DNA of 64,000 nt. Source: JALRAP01 sp046302815. Its GTDB lineage: Bacteria; Bacteroidota; Bacteroidia; AKYH767-A; OLB10. The notes below the pieces were generated by a model. It did not search any database. It was not told the origin of the DNA and saw only the letters and a list, made by a program, of their open reading frames with translations. Both the position numbers and the translations under genes were made by a program. Location: NCBI GenBank assembly GCA_046302815.1, contig JBKCHO010000055.1, positions 1 through 64,000 of the forward strand, read 5' to 3'. Shown one piece after another: positions 9,310 through 18,884 of this stretch. The stretch's first letter is position 1. Every line of letters begins with the position of its first letter.

Positions 9310-9400
9310 GCTGCTAGGATTTTAAGATTATTTTAAAGTACCTTTTATGGAATCTATCCTTAAATAGCATCCTAATTGGGTCTTTACATCCCCGACTACC

Positions 9401-9994
9401 ATGTGGCTGATTAATAGAAAGCAACTAAAAGATCTAGATGACGGCCAACTTGTCTTGGAATACAAAAAGACCGGAAGCCGAAAGCATTTAGGTGTATTGT
9501 TTGATCGCTACTCGCATCTTGTTTTCGGAGTTTGCATGAAGTACCTGAAAAATGAAGATGATAGTAAAGACGCTACCATCAGCATATTTGAAAAATCGAT
9601 GGGAGATCTCAAAAGATTCGAGGTCCAGAAGTTCAGCTATTGGATTCATACGGTTGCAAGAAATTATTGTCTGATGCAACTCAGAAGTAGGAGAGCGATG
9701 ATTTATCTGGATGATGATGAAGGACCAGGAGAAAAGCTTTTATTGGAGAAAAGTCGGGAATTATGCCCCGATGAATTGGAAGGACAGCTACAGCTTTTAG
9801 AGGAGGCTATCACAAAACTCAACGAGGAACAACGAATTTGTATCGATTTATTCTATTTGAAAAAATACTGCTACCAGGATGTTGCCAGCATTTCGGGCTT
9901 TTCTTTAAACGAAGTAAAAAGCCATATCCAAAATGGCAAACGCAACTTAAAAAATTATATGCTTAGAAAAAGTCATGGACAGTCATTTAAATAA
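9401..9994 (+). CDS. ECF-type RNA polymerase sigma factor
   Basis: 197 residues. Region 2 is visible at about residues 28-95 (LFDRYSHLVFGVCMKYL, then FSYWIHTVARNYCLMQLRSRR, the promoter-melting and -10 recognition part), and region 4 at about 135-190 (LNEEQRICIDLFYL, then the helix-turn-helix SGFSLNEVKSHIQNGKRNLKNYM). Region 1 and region 3 are missing, as expected for group 4 factors. The last 20 bases overlap the next gene, which encodes a membrane protein with a zinc-finger anti-sigma motif; the two almost certainly form a sigma/anti-sigma pair. A near-consensus TACCTTTT lies about 60 bases before the start. Confidence 0.9.
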   Translation: MWLINRKQLKDLDDGQLVLEYKKTGSRKHLGVLFDRYSHLVFGVCMKYLKNEDDSKDATISIFEKSMGDLKRFEVQKFSYWIHTVARNYCLMQLRSRRAMIYLDDDEGPGEKLLLEKSRELCPDELEGQLQLLEEAITKLNEEQRICIDLFYLKKYCYQDVASISGFSLNEVKSHIQNGKRNLKNYMLRKSHGQSFK

Positions 9995-11186
9995 AGATAT
10001 ATTCACGGAAACGGGATGTATCAGCCGTACTAAATTACTTGGCTACCGCAATCGCTCTTTACGGCGAAGCGATCTACATGATGTGGAAAAGCACTTGGTA
10101 GACTGCGCCCTTTGCAGCGAAGCCTTGGAAGGATTGGAGTTGATGAAAAACGATGTTGCACTTGAGCATTTATCGGAAAAATTAAAATCAGAATTTTCTT
10201 CACACACTGAACGCTCGGCGTTACCAACCTATTTTAAGTTGGCAGCCGCAATAACCGCATTGGTGATACTTACCTATGTAGCTTTTCTACAAACTGAAAA
10301 AACAGCCGAAAATAATCAGGCCTACCTTGAAAGCCCTGTATCTCCACAGATATCTACTCCCCCTGCCATAAATCAGAAAGTTGTTGAAAATACTTTCCCA
10401 TCAAAAAAAGAATTCCAAAAGGAGAATGGAGCAGTGAAGAATAAGAAACCAGAAGCCTCGAATATGAAAGTTCAATCGAACCAGTCCGGGGACCATAGTT
10501 CCGTCTATGAAACCAATGTAATAGAAGAAGGTATGGCGCGCTCTGACATGAACGCATCAGCCGATAGTGAAATGCCGGTGTTTTTAGAAAGCCCGTCTGA
10601 ATCGGAGGGTGCATCCATCGCAAACACCTCACCAGGTGCCTTAATTGAGCAAAAAAGCGGCTATATGAAAAACACAGCCTTTATCGATGATTTGCAAGTG
10701 ATAAATTATGAAAATCTAAAAACAAAATCCATAGATAAGACTTCAGCAAAAGAACTAGCCAGTGATCGTGAAAAAATAAAAGCGCAATCTGAAAACAACC
10801 ATTCATCGGCAAGTACCACTTCGTCGGACAAAAACTACCTTGAAAATATCAAGGCTCCACTGAAATATTACAAGCAGAAAAAATACGAGCAGGCGATATC
10901 AGGTTTTGATGCCTTGCTTTCTTTGAATCCAGAAGATGAAAATGCGAACTTCTACAAAGGCTTGTCTCTTTTCCATTTAAACAGATTCGACGAGTCTTTG
11001 CAACTGCTTCTTCCCATTGGAGGCGGAATCACACAACCTTTTTCGCAAGAAGCATACTTTTATGTCGGAAGATGTTACGAGGAGAAAGGGAATAAACAAC
11101 AGGCCCTCGAAATATACCGGAAAATCATTTCTGAGAGAGGCATCTACAAGGACAAGGCCTCAAGACGAATCAGGGAGATGAGATAA
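9975..11186 (+). CDS. Membrane anti-sigma factor with periplasmic TPR domain
   Basis: 403 residues, starting inside the end of the sigma gene (20-base overlap). The N-terminal cytoplasmic part has HLVDCALC (His40-x3-Cys44-x2-Cys47), the zinc-binding anti-sigma (ZAS/zf-HC2) motif. Residues about 86-105 are one transmembrane helix. A long low-complexity Ser/Lys/Glu-rich linker follows, then at about 295-400 two to three TPR units (YYKQKKYEQAISGFDALL, ANFYKGLSLFHLNRFDESL, AYFYVGRCYEEKGNKQQAL). The layout predicts sigma binding inside the cell and protein-protein sensing outside. The 3' end overlaps the convergent gene by 17 bases. Confidence 0.82.
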   Translation: MDSHLNKDIFTETGCISRTKLLGYRNRSLRRSDLHDVEKHLVDCALCSEALEGLELMKNDVALEHLSEKLKSEFSSHTERSALPTYFKLAAAITALVILTYVAFLQTEKTAENNQAYLESPVSPQISTPPAINQKVVENTFPSKKEFQKENGAVKNKKPEASNMKVQSNQSGDHSSVYETNVIEEGMARSDMNASADSEMPVFLESPSESEGASIANTSPGALIEQKSGYMKNTAFIDDLQVINYENLKTKSIDKTSAKELASDREKIKAQSENNHSSASTTSSDKNYLENIKAPLKYYKQKKYEQAISGFDALLSLNPEDENANFYKGLSLFHLNRFDESLQLLLPIGGGITQPFSQEAYFYVGRCYEEKGNKQQALEIYRKIISERGIYKDKASRRIREMR

Positions 11187-11649
11187 ACTGCCTTTGTGAC
11201 AAGATTCTACTGGCCGATGCAGCATCAGAAGTTCCTATCAATAACCGTTTGCCATTTTTAAATACCAATTGTATCCCCATCCGTCCTTTGACTGTAACCG
11301 CTGAACCCGATGCGCCCCATCTTAATCCCCAACCACCATATTCGAGAAGAGGGGCGTATTTTCTCACACGATATTCAGCAAGTTGATTGAACAAGATCGT
11401 TCGGATGCGGATTTGAAAAGGGAAAAGTCGATATTGAATCGCATCGGTTGTGATTGTCAGTTCAAGTCTCACCATCGAAAACAACAATGCCAATAAAATG
11501 CATACGATTGTACAAATAGCCAAGTGTAGCATGGAGATAGAAACATCCCCAGGAATGAAAACCAATAGCACTGGGATAAATAAAACCATTATTATCCACC
11601 AACGGCTGAATCGTTGAATCTCGCTATGTAAAGGCTTTGCAATATCCAT
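11170..11649 (-). CDS. Small membrane protein, unrecognised
   Basis: 159 residues. Two membrane helices at about residues 17-33 and 40-60 are followed by a soluble domain of beta character (LELTITTDAIQYRLFPFQIRIRTILF). The most conserved-looking part is YGGWGLRWG, then VKGRMGIQLVFKNGKRLLIGT, reminiscent of small bacterial PH-like membrane proteins in Bacteroidota. No catalytic residues are seen. It starts on the last base of the M1 aminopeptidase gene (TAATG), so the two are probably translated together, and its 3' end overlaps the TPR anti-sigma gene by 17 bases. Confidence 0.7.
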   Translation of the reverse strand: MDIAKPLHSEIQRFSRWWIIMVLFIPVLLVFIPGDVSISMLHLAICTIVCILLALLFSMVRLELTITTDAIQYRLFPFQIRIRTILFNQLAEYRVRKYAPLLEYGGWGLRWGASGSAVTVKGRMGIQLVFKNGKRLLIGTSDAASASRILSQRQFISSP

Positions 11650-14234
11650 TATCGGTTAAAAAACCGAAGCAGGTTGGGGTCGGTTTCTTTGGCTTTTACC
11701 TCTGCCAACAACTCATCTGCTTTCTTACGAACTCCTTCCACTGCTACTGGAATAGGATCTGAAGAGGTAGACTTACCATATGATTTACCTAATTCGGCGA
11801 GGGCTTGGGCTGCAGCCAAACGCACAAACCATTGAGGGTGTGAAAAAGCCTGCTTTGAAATGGATATAATTCCATCCATCGCATTCTTAGGCCCACACCG
11901 CATCAAGAACTTTCCATAAGCCTGGACAGCCGAATAGGCGTCAAAACCTTTCGCATTATCCAGGTTGGATGTCATAAAACCAAATTGACCATCTCCGCCA
12001 TGCTTGACATAAAATGTAGAGACCATAGCTTGCAAGTTGGGATTGGTAGTTGTTTCCATTTCCTTAACCATTCCCAGACCCCTTTCCTTGTCGCTATCCA
12101 AAATGTATCCAATAGCCGACTGCATAACACGGTAAGACTTGTCATTAACAGACTTGTTTGCGAGAATCAACAACTCTTGATCTCCAGGGAAAACCGAAGC
12201 CAATAAGTCTAAAGCATCCCTCCTCACAGCAGGGTGTGGATCATTTGATGCCATTTCCATCAATTTCGCTCTTTGTGAGGATGCCATTCCTTTGGCAGAC
12301 TTCACGGCAGTGCTTCTGATTCCCCAAAAAGAATCGTTCAGTGCCTCGGTGAGAATGTCGCCAGCCATTGTACCAGGCTTTGCGTCCTTGGCGAATCGAG
12401 AAAGAGACTCTAACCTATCCATTAACAAGGGAGCGTGCCTGAACATATATGCGAACTCCTCGTCGCTGTGGTTATCGATTTTCGTACACAACAATAGCTT
12501 TTTGGCATCCACATTAACCAGCAAGGGCTTAGCATCTACTTTAAATTCAAAAGTCTCTGATGATTTCCTCATTGTAACCGAATGTCTCTTGACACCTGAG
12601 CTGGTATAGATATCTATCTCCAAAGGCAAAGTGTACAAGGGCGTGTTTGCAAAATCCTGCTTTTGAGTTATTGTTACTTTTTGAAAATTGGTTTCAACCT
12701 GGTAATCATAGGAGATTTCAATAATTGGATGTCCTTTGTCGAGGAACCATTGATTGAAGAACCAATTCATGTCACGGCCAGTAGCCTTTTCAAATGCTAA
12801 ACGCAAATGATGAACTTCGACAGGCTTGAACCTGTTTTCATCCAAATAGATTTTCAAGGCTGCAAAAAACGCCTCGTCACCTACGGCATTTCGAAGCATG
12901 TGAAGTATCCTACCGCCTTTTTGATAGGAATGCCTATCGAACATATCCTCCTTGTCATCATATTCGAAACGGATGAGATCCACTTGTTTGGTTCTAGCCT
13001 CCTGCAGATAGCTTTTCAAATCCGAGTTAAGAGCCCAGTCGGCTTCATCCCTTCCATATTTGTATTCGTTCCATAAGTATTCACAATAAGTTGCGAACGA
13101 CTCGTTCAATGGAAGGTTAGACCAAGACTCGCAAGTGACCAAATCCCCAAACCAATGGTGCGAAAGCTCATGCGCAACGATATCATCATTGGTTGCGTCG
13201 TGCAATTCCCGATCGTCCTTTTGTACAAACTCGCCGAAAATCGAGGCTGAGGTGTTTTCCATGGCGCCTGAGACAAAATCACGAACCACAACCTGTGCAT
13301 ACTTTTCCCATGGATAATCGACTCCGAATTTCTTGGAAAAGAATTCCAACATCTCGGGAGTATGATTGAATATACCACGGGCATGCGCTTCGTATTCCGG
13401 TTCCACATAGTATGAAACCTCCATGCCTTTCCAATAATCCTTAACAACAGCATATTTGCCAATGGCCATCATGAAAAGGTATGGAGCATGAGGCAGGTCC
13501 TGCTTCCAATAATCGGTTCGAGTGCCTGCCTTGGCGTCAGTGGTGGAACTGATCAGCTTACCATTACTCAATGTCACAAAAGAAGTATCAACCGTAATGT
13601 ATATTTCCTGTGTGGTGTTTTGATTCGGACGATCTATGGTTGGAAACCACACAGAGCTCGATTGAGTTTCGCCTTGAGTCCAAATTTGTCTGGGTTTCTT
13701 CGGATCACTTCCGTCAGCATTTATAAAATACAACCCTTTGTCGGAGGCAATTGCATCGCTTCCCCCTTTTGGAAGTGCCTCAGGCTTGGCAACATAATCA
13801 ACTGCTATGTTAATAGTATCTTTTGGTGAATAAACCTTATCCAGTGTAATACAAATAGAGTCGTTGCGGTATTCAAAGTCCAAATCGAAGCTGGTTTTGC
13901 TGTGAACCATTCGAACACTTTTTATGTCCATCCCCCTGGCATCCAAATAAAGCATGCTTTGGGGATAAAAGTGAGGTTTCAATGTAATCTTCGCCTTACC
14001 GATCAACTCCTTTTGGGGCCAATCAAATGAAACCTCCAGCTTAGTGTGAATCAAATCATGCATTATGGGATCCGACGCCCTGTATTCGATCAATTCTGGA
14101 GTTGCGGCAGGTTCCGCTGGCGCAGGTGCATTCACCTGATTGTTTTCAGATGTGGTTTTCTTGCTTGGTGAACAAGCCGTCATAATAACCAAGGAGGCGA
14201 TTAATAACTGTTTGAAAGGGATGTTTTGTCGCAT
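11649..14234 (-). CDS. M1 family zinc aminopeptidase, lipoprotein
   Basis: 861 residues from the ATG at 14234; a Met 12 codons upstream is less likely because MRQNIPFKQLLIASLVIMTAC is a proper lipoprotein signal peptide with Cys at the cleavage site. The catalytic domain has GAMEN and HELSHHWFGDLV (His355, Glu356, His359) with the third zinc ligand Glu378 in LNESFA. The N-terminal part is the usual M1 beta-saddle; the C-terminal 300 residues contain HEAT-like helical repeats (HPAVRRDALDLL, HPQWFVRLAAAQALAELG). It probably trims peptides in the periplasm or outer surface. It is followed with one base of overlap by a small membrane protein gene. Confidence 0.93.
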   Translation of the reverse strand: MRQNIPFKQLLIASLVIMTACSPSKKTTSENNQVNAPAPAEPAATPELIEYRASDPIMHDLIHTKLEVSFDWPQKELIGKAKITLKPHFYPQSMLYLDARGMDIKSVRMVHSKTSFDLDFEYRNDSICITLDKVYSPKDTINIAVDYVAKPEALPKGGSDAIASDKGLYFINADGSDPKKPRQIWTQGETQSSSVWFPTIDRPNQNTTQEIYITVDTSFVTLSNGKLISSTTDAKAGTRTDYWKQDLPHAPYLFMMAIGKYAVVKDYWKGMEVSYYVEPEYEAHARGIFNHTPEMLEFFSKKFGVDYPWEKYAQVVVRDFVSGAMENTSASIFGEFVQKDDRELHDATNDDIVAHELSHHWFGDLVTCESWSNLPLNESFATYCEYLWNEYKYGRDEADWALNSDLKSYLQEARTKQVDLIRFEYDDKEDMFDRHSYQKGGRILHMLRNAVGDEAFFAALKIYLDENRFKPVEVHHLRLAFEKATGRDMNWFFNQWFLDKGHPIIEISYDYQVETNFQKVTITQKQDFANTPLYTLPLEIDIYTSSGVKRHSVTMRKSSETFEFKVDAKPLLVNVDAKKLLLCTKIDNHSDEEFAYMFRHAPLLMDRLESLSRFAKDAKPGTMAGDILTEALNDSFWGIRSTAVKSAKGMASSQRAKLMEMASNDPHPAVRRDALDLLASVFPGDQELLILANKSVNDKSYRVMQSAIGYILDSDKERGLGMVKEMETTTNPNLQAMVSTFYVKHGGDGQFGFMTSNLDNAKGFDAYSAVQAYGKFLMRCGPKNAMDGIISISKQAFSHPQWFVRLAAAQALAELGKSYGKSTSSDPIPVAVEGVRKKADELLAEVKAKETDPNLLRFFNR

Positions 14235-14304
14235 TGGATTGTAGATGGTTGTTGATCTTAATAAAGGCAAAAGCGAAAATACTCGATTTTCAGCAAGGAT
14301 GGGA

Positions 14305-15291
14305 CTACCAAATCATTCTGCCAGCCCTTTGAAGCAGTCCAAGGCTATCCATTGGCCAAAAATCCCCCGATCCCCTCTTATAGCCCGATTGGATATAAGA
14401 GTCCAACAATGGATTTTTGAGAGCGCCTTTTGATCTTGAGCGGACACCTGCGATGCTGTATAAAATTGACACATTCAAGCCTCCAACGAGGTTGCCGATA
14501 ATCAAACCAAACGGAAAAGGAATACCAAAACTCAACGGTAGCCAGGTGGCACCAAATAGCGAAAAAACAATTTTCATGCTGCGACCGAGTAAATGAAACC
14601 TATATGCGACGCGACTTCTCGGTATAGCCACCTTGTGTACCCTTTTTGATTCCCCAACAGGAAACTTGCCCCCCTTCGCAGGGATGACCAAGTGTATGCT
14701 GCACATCAGCGGAGGTCCATCAGAGAGCTGTTTTTTTAGGAATTCGCATCTTGTTTCGATTACATCAACAAACAAGGACTCTGTTTGCTTCGTACATCCA
14801 TTAATAAGCATGGATGCGGAATCGATCCTTAAACAACCCGATTTCGTTGGTGCCACTAAAAAAGTGATTGTGGTTTCCTTTACAGGGATTCCTTTCTCCA
14901 TTAGCATACGATGAGAAACAAATGGACGCGAAGACAATAAAAAACCTTTAAAAGATGGTCTTTTAAAATGCGTTGCACTGCCTGTATATACAAAAGAAAC
15001 CCGCAATTCATCATACTTCCTTAAGGGATTCTGATCCACTACTATTTTGAAAACAGGGACATAAGGATTTGTGTGAGTCGATGTTGTAAATTTTTGATCA
15101 TATTCCCTTCTTGAGTTGGTATCGGATAGGATCTCGTAGGCCTTTCTTAGCGATATGAACAACTCATGGGCATCCTTGCTACCGGGATTATGATCTGGAT
15201 GGTGCTTGTGAGCGAGTTCCAGCCAGGCCTTGCGTATGGTTGTACCATCGGCATCCTTATCAACACCTAAAAGCCTGTAAAGATCCTCCAT
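14305..15291 (-). CDS. J-domain protein with C-terminal membrane region
   Basis: 328 residues. Residues 1-66 are a J domain with the HPD triad at 31-33 (HKHHPDHNP) and YEILSD; this stimulates DnaK ATPase. There is no Gly/Phe region or zinc finger, so it is not DnaJ itself. The middle (about 80-245) is beta-rich and unrecognised. Residues about 240-285 are hydrophobic (FSLFGATWLPLSFG, FGLIIGNLVGG), probably a membrane hairpin. Such class C J-proteins recruit DnaK to a location or client. It is divergent from thiL, with TAnnTTTG elements for both genes in the 59-base gap. Confidence 0.85.
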   Translation of the reverse strand: MEDLYRLLGVDKDADGTTIRKAWLELAHKHHPDHNPGSKDAHELFISLRKAYEILSDTNSRREYDQKFTTSTHTNPYVPVFKIVVDQNPLRKYDELRVSFVYTGSATHFKRPSFKGFLLSSRPFVSHRMLMEKGIPVKETTITFLVAPTKSGCLRIDSASMLINGCTKQTESLFVDVIETRCEFLKKQLSDGPPLMCSIHLVIPAKGGKFPVGESKRVHKVAIPRSRVAYRFHLLGRSMKIVFSLFGATWLPLSFGIPFPFGLIIGNLVGGLNVSILYSIAGVRSRSKGALKNPLLDSYIQSGYKRGSGDFWPMDSLGLLQRAGRMIW

Positions 15292-15295
15292 GTTT

Positions 15296-15303
15296 CAAAT
15301 TTA
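15296..15303 (-). promoter_or_regulatory. -7 promoter element TAAATTTG, J-domain gene
   Basis: Exact TAnnTTTG on the minus strand, ending 4 bases before the ATG at 15291, which predicts a nearly leaderless transcript. Confidence 0.4.
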
Positions 15304-15322
15304 CAAACAGAGCCGACTTGCT

Positions 15323-15330
15323 TACCTTTG
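15323..15330 (+). promoter_or_regulatory. -7 promoter element TACCTTTG upstream of thiL
   Basis: Exact TAnnTTTG, 20 bases before the thiL ATG, back to back with the minus-strand element at 15296-15303. Confidence 0.5.
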
Positions 15331-15350
15331 AACCAGCATTATAAAAATAG

Positions 15351-16397
15351 ATGTTCGAAAATCAAAACAACCGCACGGAACTCCAGGAACTAGGCGAATT
15401 TGGTCTGATTCGCCATTTGGCCTCAGGAATTGTTCTTAAAAACCCATCGACTGAAAAAGGTATCGGCGACGATTGCGCCGTTATCAACCGGGGAGAACTT
15501 CTTGAGCTGGTCACCACTGACCTACTCTTGGAGGGTATCCACTTCGATTTGTCGTATTGCCCCTTGAAGCATCTGGGATACAAAGCCGTTATGGTAAACC
15601 TAAGCGACATATACGCTATGAATGGCAGACCAACGCAAATCGTAGTATCGCTAGGACTCTCTAACCGCATTTCGTTGGAAGCTGTTGAAGAACTCTATGC
15701 AGGAATGTGTCTTGCATGCGATAAGCATGGTGTTGACTTAGTTGGAGGCGATACTACTTCATCATCCTCGGGCCTTGTACTCGGAATCACTGCCATAGGA
15801 ACCGTTACCCGGGATAGGATAGCGTATCGAAGCGGAGCTTCGCCTAACGACCTGATTTGTGTGAGTGGAGATTTGGGGGCGGCATACATGGGACTACAAA
15901 TACTGAACAGGGAAAAACAAATCTTCATTGAAAACCCAAGCATTCAACCCGATCTTACAGGCGCTGATTACATCGTAGAAAGGCAACTTAAACCGGAGGC
16001 TCGTAAAGCGGTTATCGATTCGCTGGAGGCTGCGGGAGTGATTCCTACCTCCATGATTGACATAAGTGATGGCCTTGCCTCTGAACTTTTCCACTTGTCG
16101 AATGCATCCAAGACCGGTTGCCGGATTTACGAGGAGAAAATCCCGATCGATGTGGAAACCGCAAGGCACGCGGAAGAAATGAATCTGAACCCGACGCTGG
16201 CAGCTATGAATGGCGGTGAAGATTATGAATTGCTATTCACTATTAAACAGCAGGACTTCGATAAGTTAACATCCATTAACGGTCTACATGTGATCGGCCA
16301 TGTCACAGACGAATCTTCCGGCCTGGCCTTGATAGATAAAAGCGGCCATGAAACTCCTCTGAAAGCACAAGGTTGGGACGGATTGCGGGGCGCTTGA
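15351..16397 (+). CDS. thiL: Thiamine-monophosphate kinase
   Basis: 348 residues, PurM/ThiL fold. Visible signatures are EFGLIRHL at the start, GIGDDCAVI (nucleotide loop), TTDLLLEGIHFDL, NLSDIYAMNG, GGDTTSS, and IDISDGLASELFHL and GGEDYELLF near the C-terminus. ThiL phosphorylates thiamine monophosphate to the active cofactor thiamine diphosphate in the cytosol. It is a single gene facing the J-domain gene, with its own -7 element at 15323-15330. No TPP riboswitch can be placed in the 59-base upstream gap. Confidence 0.95.
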   Translation: MFENQNNRTELQELGEFGLIRHLASGIVLKNPSTEKGIGDDCAVINRGELLELVTTDLLLEGIHFDLSYCPLKHLGYKAVMVNLSDIYAMNGRPTQIVVSLGLSNRISLEAVEELYAGMCLACDKHGVDLVGGDTTSSSSGLVLGITAIGTVTRDRIAYRSGASPNDLICVSGDLGAAYMGLQILNREKQIFIENPSIQPDLTGADYIVERQLKPEARKAVIDSLEAAGVIPTSMIDISDGLASELFHLSNASKTGCRIYEEKIPIDVETARHAEEMNLNPTLAAMNGGEDYELLFTIKQQDFDKLTSINGLHVIGHVTDESSGLALIDKSGHETPLKAQGWDGLRGA

Positions 16398-16428
16398 TTT
16401 TGAATTCAATTCAATCTCATGAAATACC

Positions 16429-17019
16429 CTAGGTAAGCAGAAACTTCCTTCGAATGGTTTTGCTATCATAAAGCAATACGATAACCACACATCCTGCTTT
16501 ACAGTTTTGCAAATCAATCGTCGTTTTTTCAGCAGCGTGGAGCGAATTTGACAAGAGACGCTCCCCTGATAAATCGTAAACATACAAATAGCCCATCCGA
16601 TCAATGTTGCCGATTATTAATTGGCGATTATCAAGCCGTATAAAATCCAACTGCTCGATTTGACTGACCTGAGTAGCCGTTTGCAAATGATACTGTTGCC
16701 CATAACACGCTCCTGGTATTGCCCAAACTCGGATGGAAATCAGTGTGTCACCAACTCCAACAACAGTGGTCCACATCGTGTCACCATAAGAACTGACGAT
16801 GGTGTCAATCACGACACCGTTTCTTTCCCTGAAGTACTGGGCGGGAAAAGGGCTTGGGGCCCTATTTATGATAACAATCCTGTCGTTTGGCACAAATTGC
16901 ACCACGGTATCATAGCCAGTGGTTAGGCAGTTATATGGTGTGAAGTCCACAACAATGTCTGATGCCCTAGACTCTTGACAGATCAAAAGCAGCAGAAATA
17001 ATGCAAAACGAAAATTCAT
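16429..17019 (-). CDS. Small secreted protein, probable T9SS type A tail
   Basis: 196 residues with a signal peptide (residues 1-19, cleaving near SRAS). The body is beta-rich and has no recognised domain. The last 70 residues (IGNIDRMGYLYVYDLSGERLL, then TTIDLQNCKAGCVVIVLL, RRKFLLT) follow the rhythm of a type A T9SS sorting domain, including the GYLYVYDLSGE strand and the basic final strand. It lies 24 bases downstream of glmS and is probably the last gene of the DUF4270-glmS unit. Function unknown; T9SS export is inferred. Confidence 0.65.
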   Translation of the reverse strand: MNFRFALFLLLLICQESRASDIVVDFTPYNCLTTGYDTVVQFVPNDRIVIINRAPSPFPAQYFRERNGVVIDTIVSSYGDTMWTTVVGVGDTLISIRVWAIPGACYGQQYHLQTATQVSQIEQLDFIRLDNRQLIIGNIDRMGYLYVYDLSGERLLSNSLHAAEKTTIDLQNCKAGCVVIVLLYDSKTIRRKFLLT

Positions 17020-17043
17020 TCACTTGGGTATTAGTGCCCGACT

Positions 17044-18879
17044 CTACTCAACCGTAACCGACTTGGCCAAGTTCCTAGGCTGATCAACATTGCACCCACG
17101 CATCACAGCAATGTGATAGGAGAGCAATTGTAGTGGAATAACCGATACCAATGGCACAAGTAATTCATCCGTTTCCGGAATTTCTATGACATAGTCGGCG
17201 ATCTTGCGAACCTCTTCATCTCCCTCGGTAACAACCGCGATGATGATTCCTTTACGAGCCTTTACCTCTTGAATATTGCTAACCACCTTCTCGTAAGAGC
17301 TGTTCTTGGTGGCGATAACCACAACTGGCATCTCCTCATCGATTAGCGCGATTGGTCCGTGCTTCATCTCTGCAGCAGGATAGCCCTCAGCATGGATATA
17401 TGATATTTCCTTAAGCTTCAATGCTCCCTCGAGAGCTACGGGGAATCCATATCCACGACCTAGGTAGAGGAAGTTCCTCGCGTCCTTGAATTTCTCAGCC
17501 AGGGTTTTGATTTTCCCATCAGAAGCAAGTGCCGATTCCACCTTCTTAGGTATGTTTTCCAACTCGCTGAGTAAAGTCTGAAAGCGGGAGTCGGTTATGG
17601 TTCCCTTTTTCCAAGCGATTTGCAGCGCCAGCAAGGTTAAAACAGTAACCTGTGCGGTAAATGCTTTTGTAGAGGCCACCCCGATTTCGGGTCCGGCGTG
17701 GGTATATGCGCCGGCATGTGTGGCACGAGGAATGCTTGAACCAACTACATTACAGACACCGAAAATGGTTGCTCCCTTTGACTTGGCCAGCTCGATAGCA
17801 GCCAATGTATCGGCAGTTTCACCAGATTGAGATATGGCTATAACCACATCATCCTCGTTGATTACCGGATTTCTGTAGCGGAATTCAGAGGCGTACTCTA
17901 CTTCGACAGGAATACGAGCCAAATCCTCAATTAAATACTCACCCACCAATCCAGCGTGCCACGATGTACCGCAACCCACAATGATGATCCGCTTTGCGTT
18001 GACGAATTTGTTTTCAAAATCCCCAACGCCACCCAGTCGTAACCTTCTATTATGCGCATCTATCCTACCTCGCATACTATCCCATATGGATCTGGGCTGC
18101 TCGTAGATTTCCTTCAACATGAAGTGTTCATATCCGCCTTTCTCGAGCATCTCCAACTGCATCTCCAATTCCTGTACATAAGGAACCTTTATTTGGTTGT
18201 CGATGGTTTTTACGGTGAATTCACCGTCTGCAAGAATAGCCATCTCGCCATCATTTAGATAAACGACATTCTTGGTGTATTCTACTATAGGAGTTGCATC
18301 AGAGGCTACAAAATATTCATCCTTGCCAATACCGATAACAATTGGACTACCTTTTCGAGCTGCAATAAGTTTGCGCGGCTCCATGCGAGACATTACAACA
18401 ATGGCATATGCTCCGACCACCTCGCCCAAGGCAAGACGAACCGCCTCTTGAAGCTCGACACCCAAGTTGTTTGAAATGTCTTCGATCAGATGAATCAAAA
18501 CCTCCGTATCGGTATCGCTGGAAAAGTGATGGCCCCGATTGATCAGCTCGGCTTTGATAGAGGCATAATTTTCGATGATGCCATTATGAATGATGGCGAA
18601 GTTTTTTGATTCCGAGTAATGCGGGTGGGCATTCCTGTCGTTAGGCTCACCATGCGTGGCCCATCGTGTATGACCCATGCCAACCGTACCCGAAACATCC
18701 ATGGCCTTGGTAAACTCCATGAGGTCGGAAACTTTGCCAGCCTTTTTATAGACATGGATTCCGTTATGGACCAAAGCTATTCCGGCGCTATCATAACCTC
18801 GGTACTCCAAACGCTGAAGCCCTTTGATCACTATTGGATAAGCTTCGCGATGACCAATGTATGCAACGATTCCACACAT
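17044..18879 (-). CDS. glmS: Glutamine--fructose-6-phosphate aminotransferase (isomerizing)
   Basis: 611 residues, standard length. It begins MCGIVAYIG with the glutaminase nucleophile Cys2; the class II amidotransferase domain runs to about residue 230 (GMGHTRWATHG, FAIIHNGIIENY, SDTDTEVL). Two SIS domains follow (IIVGCGTSWHAGLVGEYL, ISQSGETADTLAA, then NFLYLGRGYGFPVALEGALKLKEISYIHAEGY) and the C-terminus is RNLAKSVTVE. It makes glucosamine-6-phosphate for peptidoglycan and LPS. It starts 5 bases after the DUF4270 gene, so the two are cotranscribed. There is no glmS ribozyme upstream. Confidence 0.97.
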   Translation of the reverse strand: MCGIVAYIGHREAYPIVIKGLQRLEYRGYDSAGIALVHNGIHVYKKAGKVSDLMEFTKAMDVSGTVGMGHTRWATHGEPNDRNAHPHYSESKNFAIIHNGIIENYASIKAELINRGHHFSSDTDTEVLIHLIEDISNNLGVELQEAVRLALGEVVGAYAIVVMSRMEPRKLIAARKGSPIVIGIGKDEYFVASDATPIVEYTKNVVYLNDGEMAILADGEFTVKTIDNQIKVPYVQELEMQLEMLEKGGYEHFMLKEIYEQPRSIWDSMRGRIDAHNRRLRLGGVGDFENKFVNAKRIIIVGCGTSWHAGLVGEYLIEDLARIPVEVEYASEFRYRNPVINEDDVVIAISQSGETADTLAAIELAKSKGATIFGVCNVVGSSIPRATHAGAYTHAGPEIGVASTKAFTAQVTVLTLLALQIAWKKGTITDSRFQTLLSELENIPKKVESALASDGKIKTLAEKFKDARNFLYLGRGYGFPVALEGALKLKEISYIHAEGYPAAEMKHGPIALIDEEMPVVVIATKNSSYEKVVSNIQEVKARKGIIIAVVTEGDEEVRKIADYVIEIPETDELLVPLVSVIPLQLLSYHIAVMRGCNVDQPRNLAKSVTVE

Positions 18880-18884
18880 GATGT

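Noticed and set aside
15292..15350. TPP riboswitch before thiL
   Set aside because: The 59-base gap is filled by two promoter elements and is too short for the aptamer.
18880..18884. glmS ribozyme upstream of glmS
   Set aside because: Only 5 bases separate glmS from the preceding gene, and no ribozyme core is present in the coding sequence before it.
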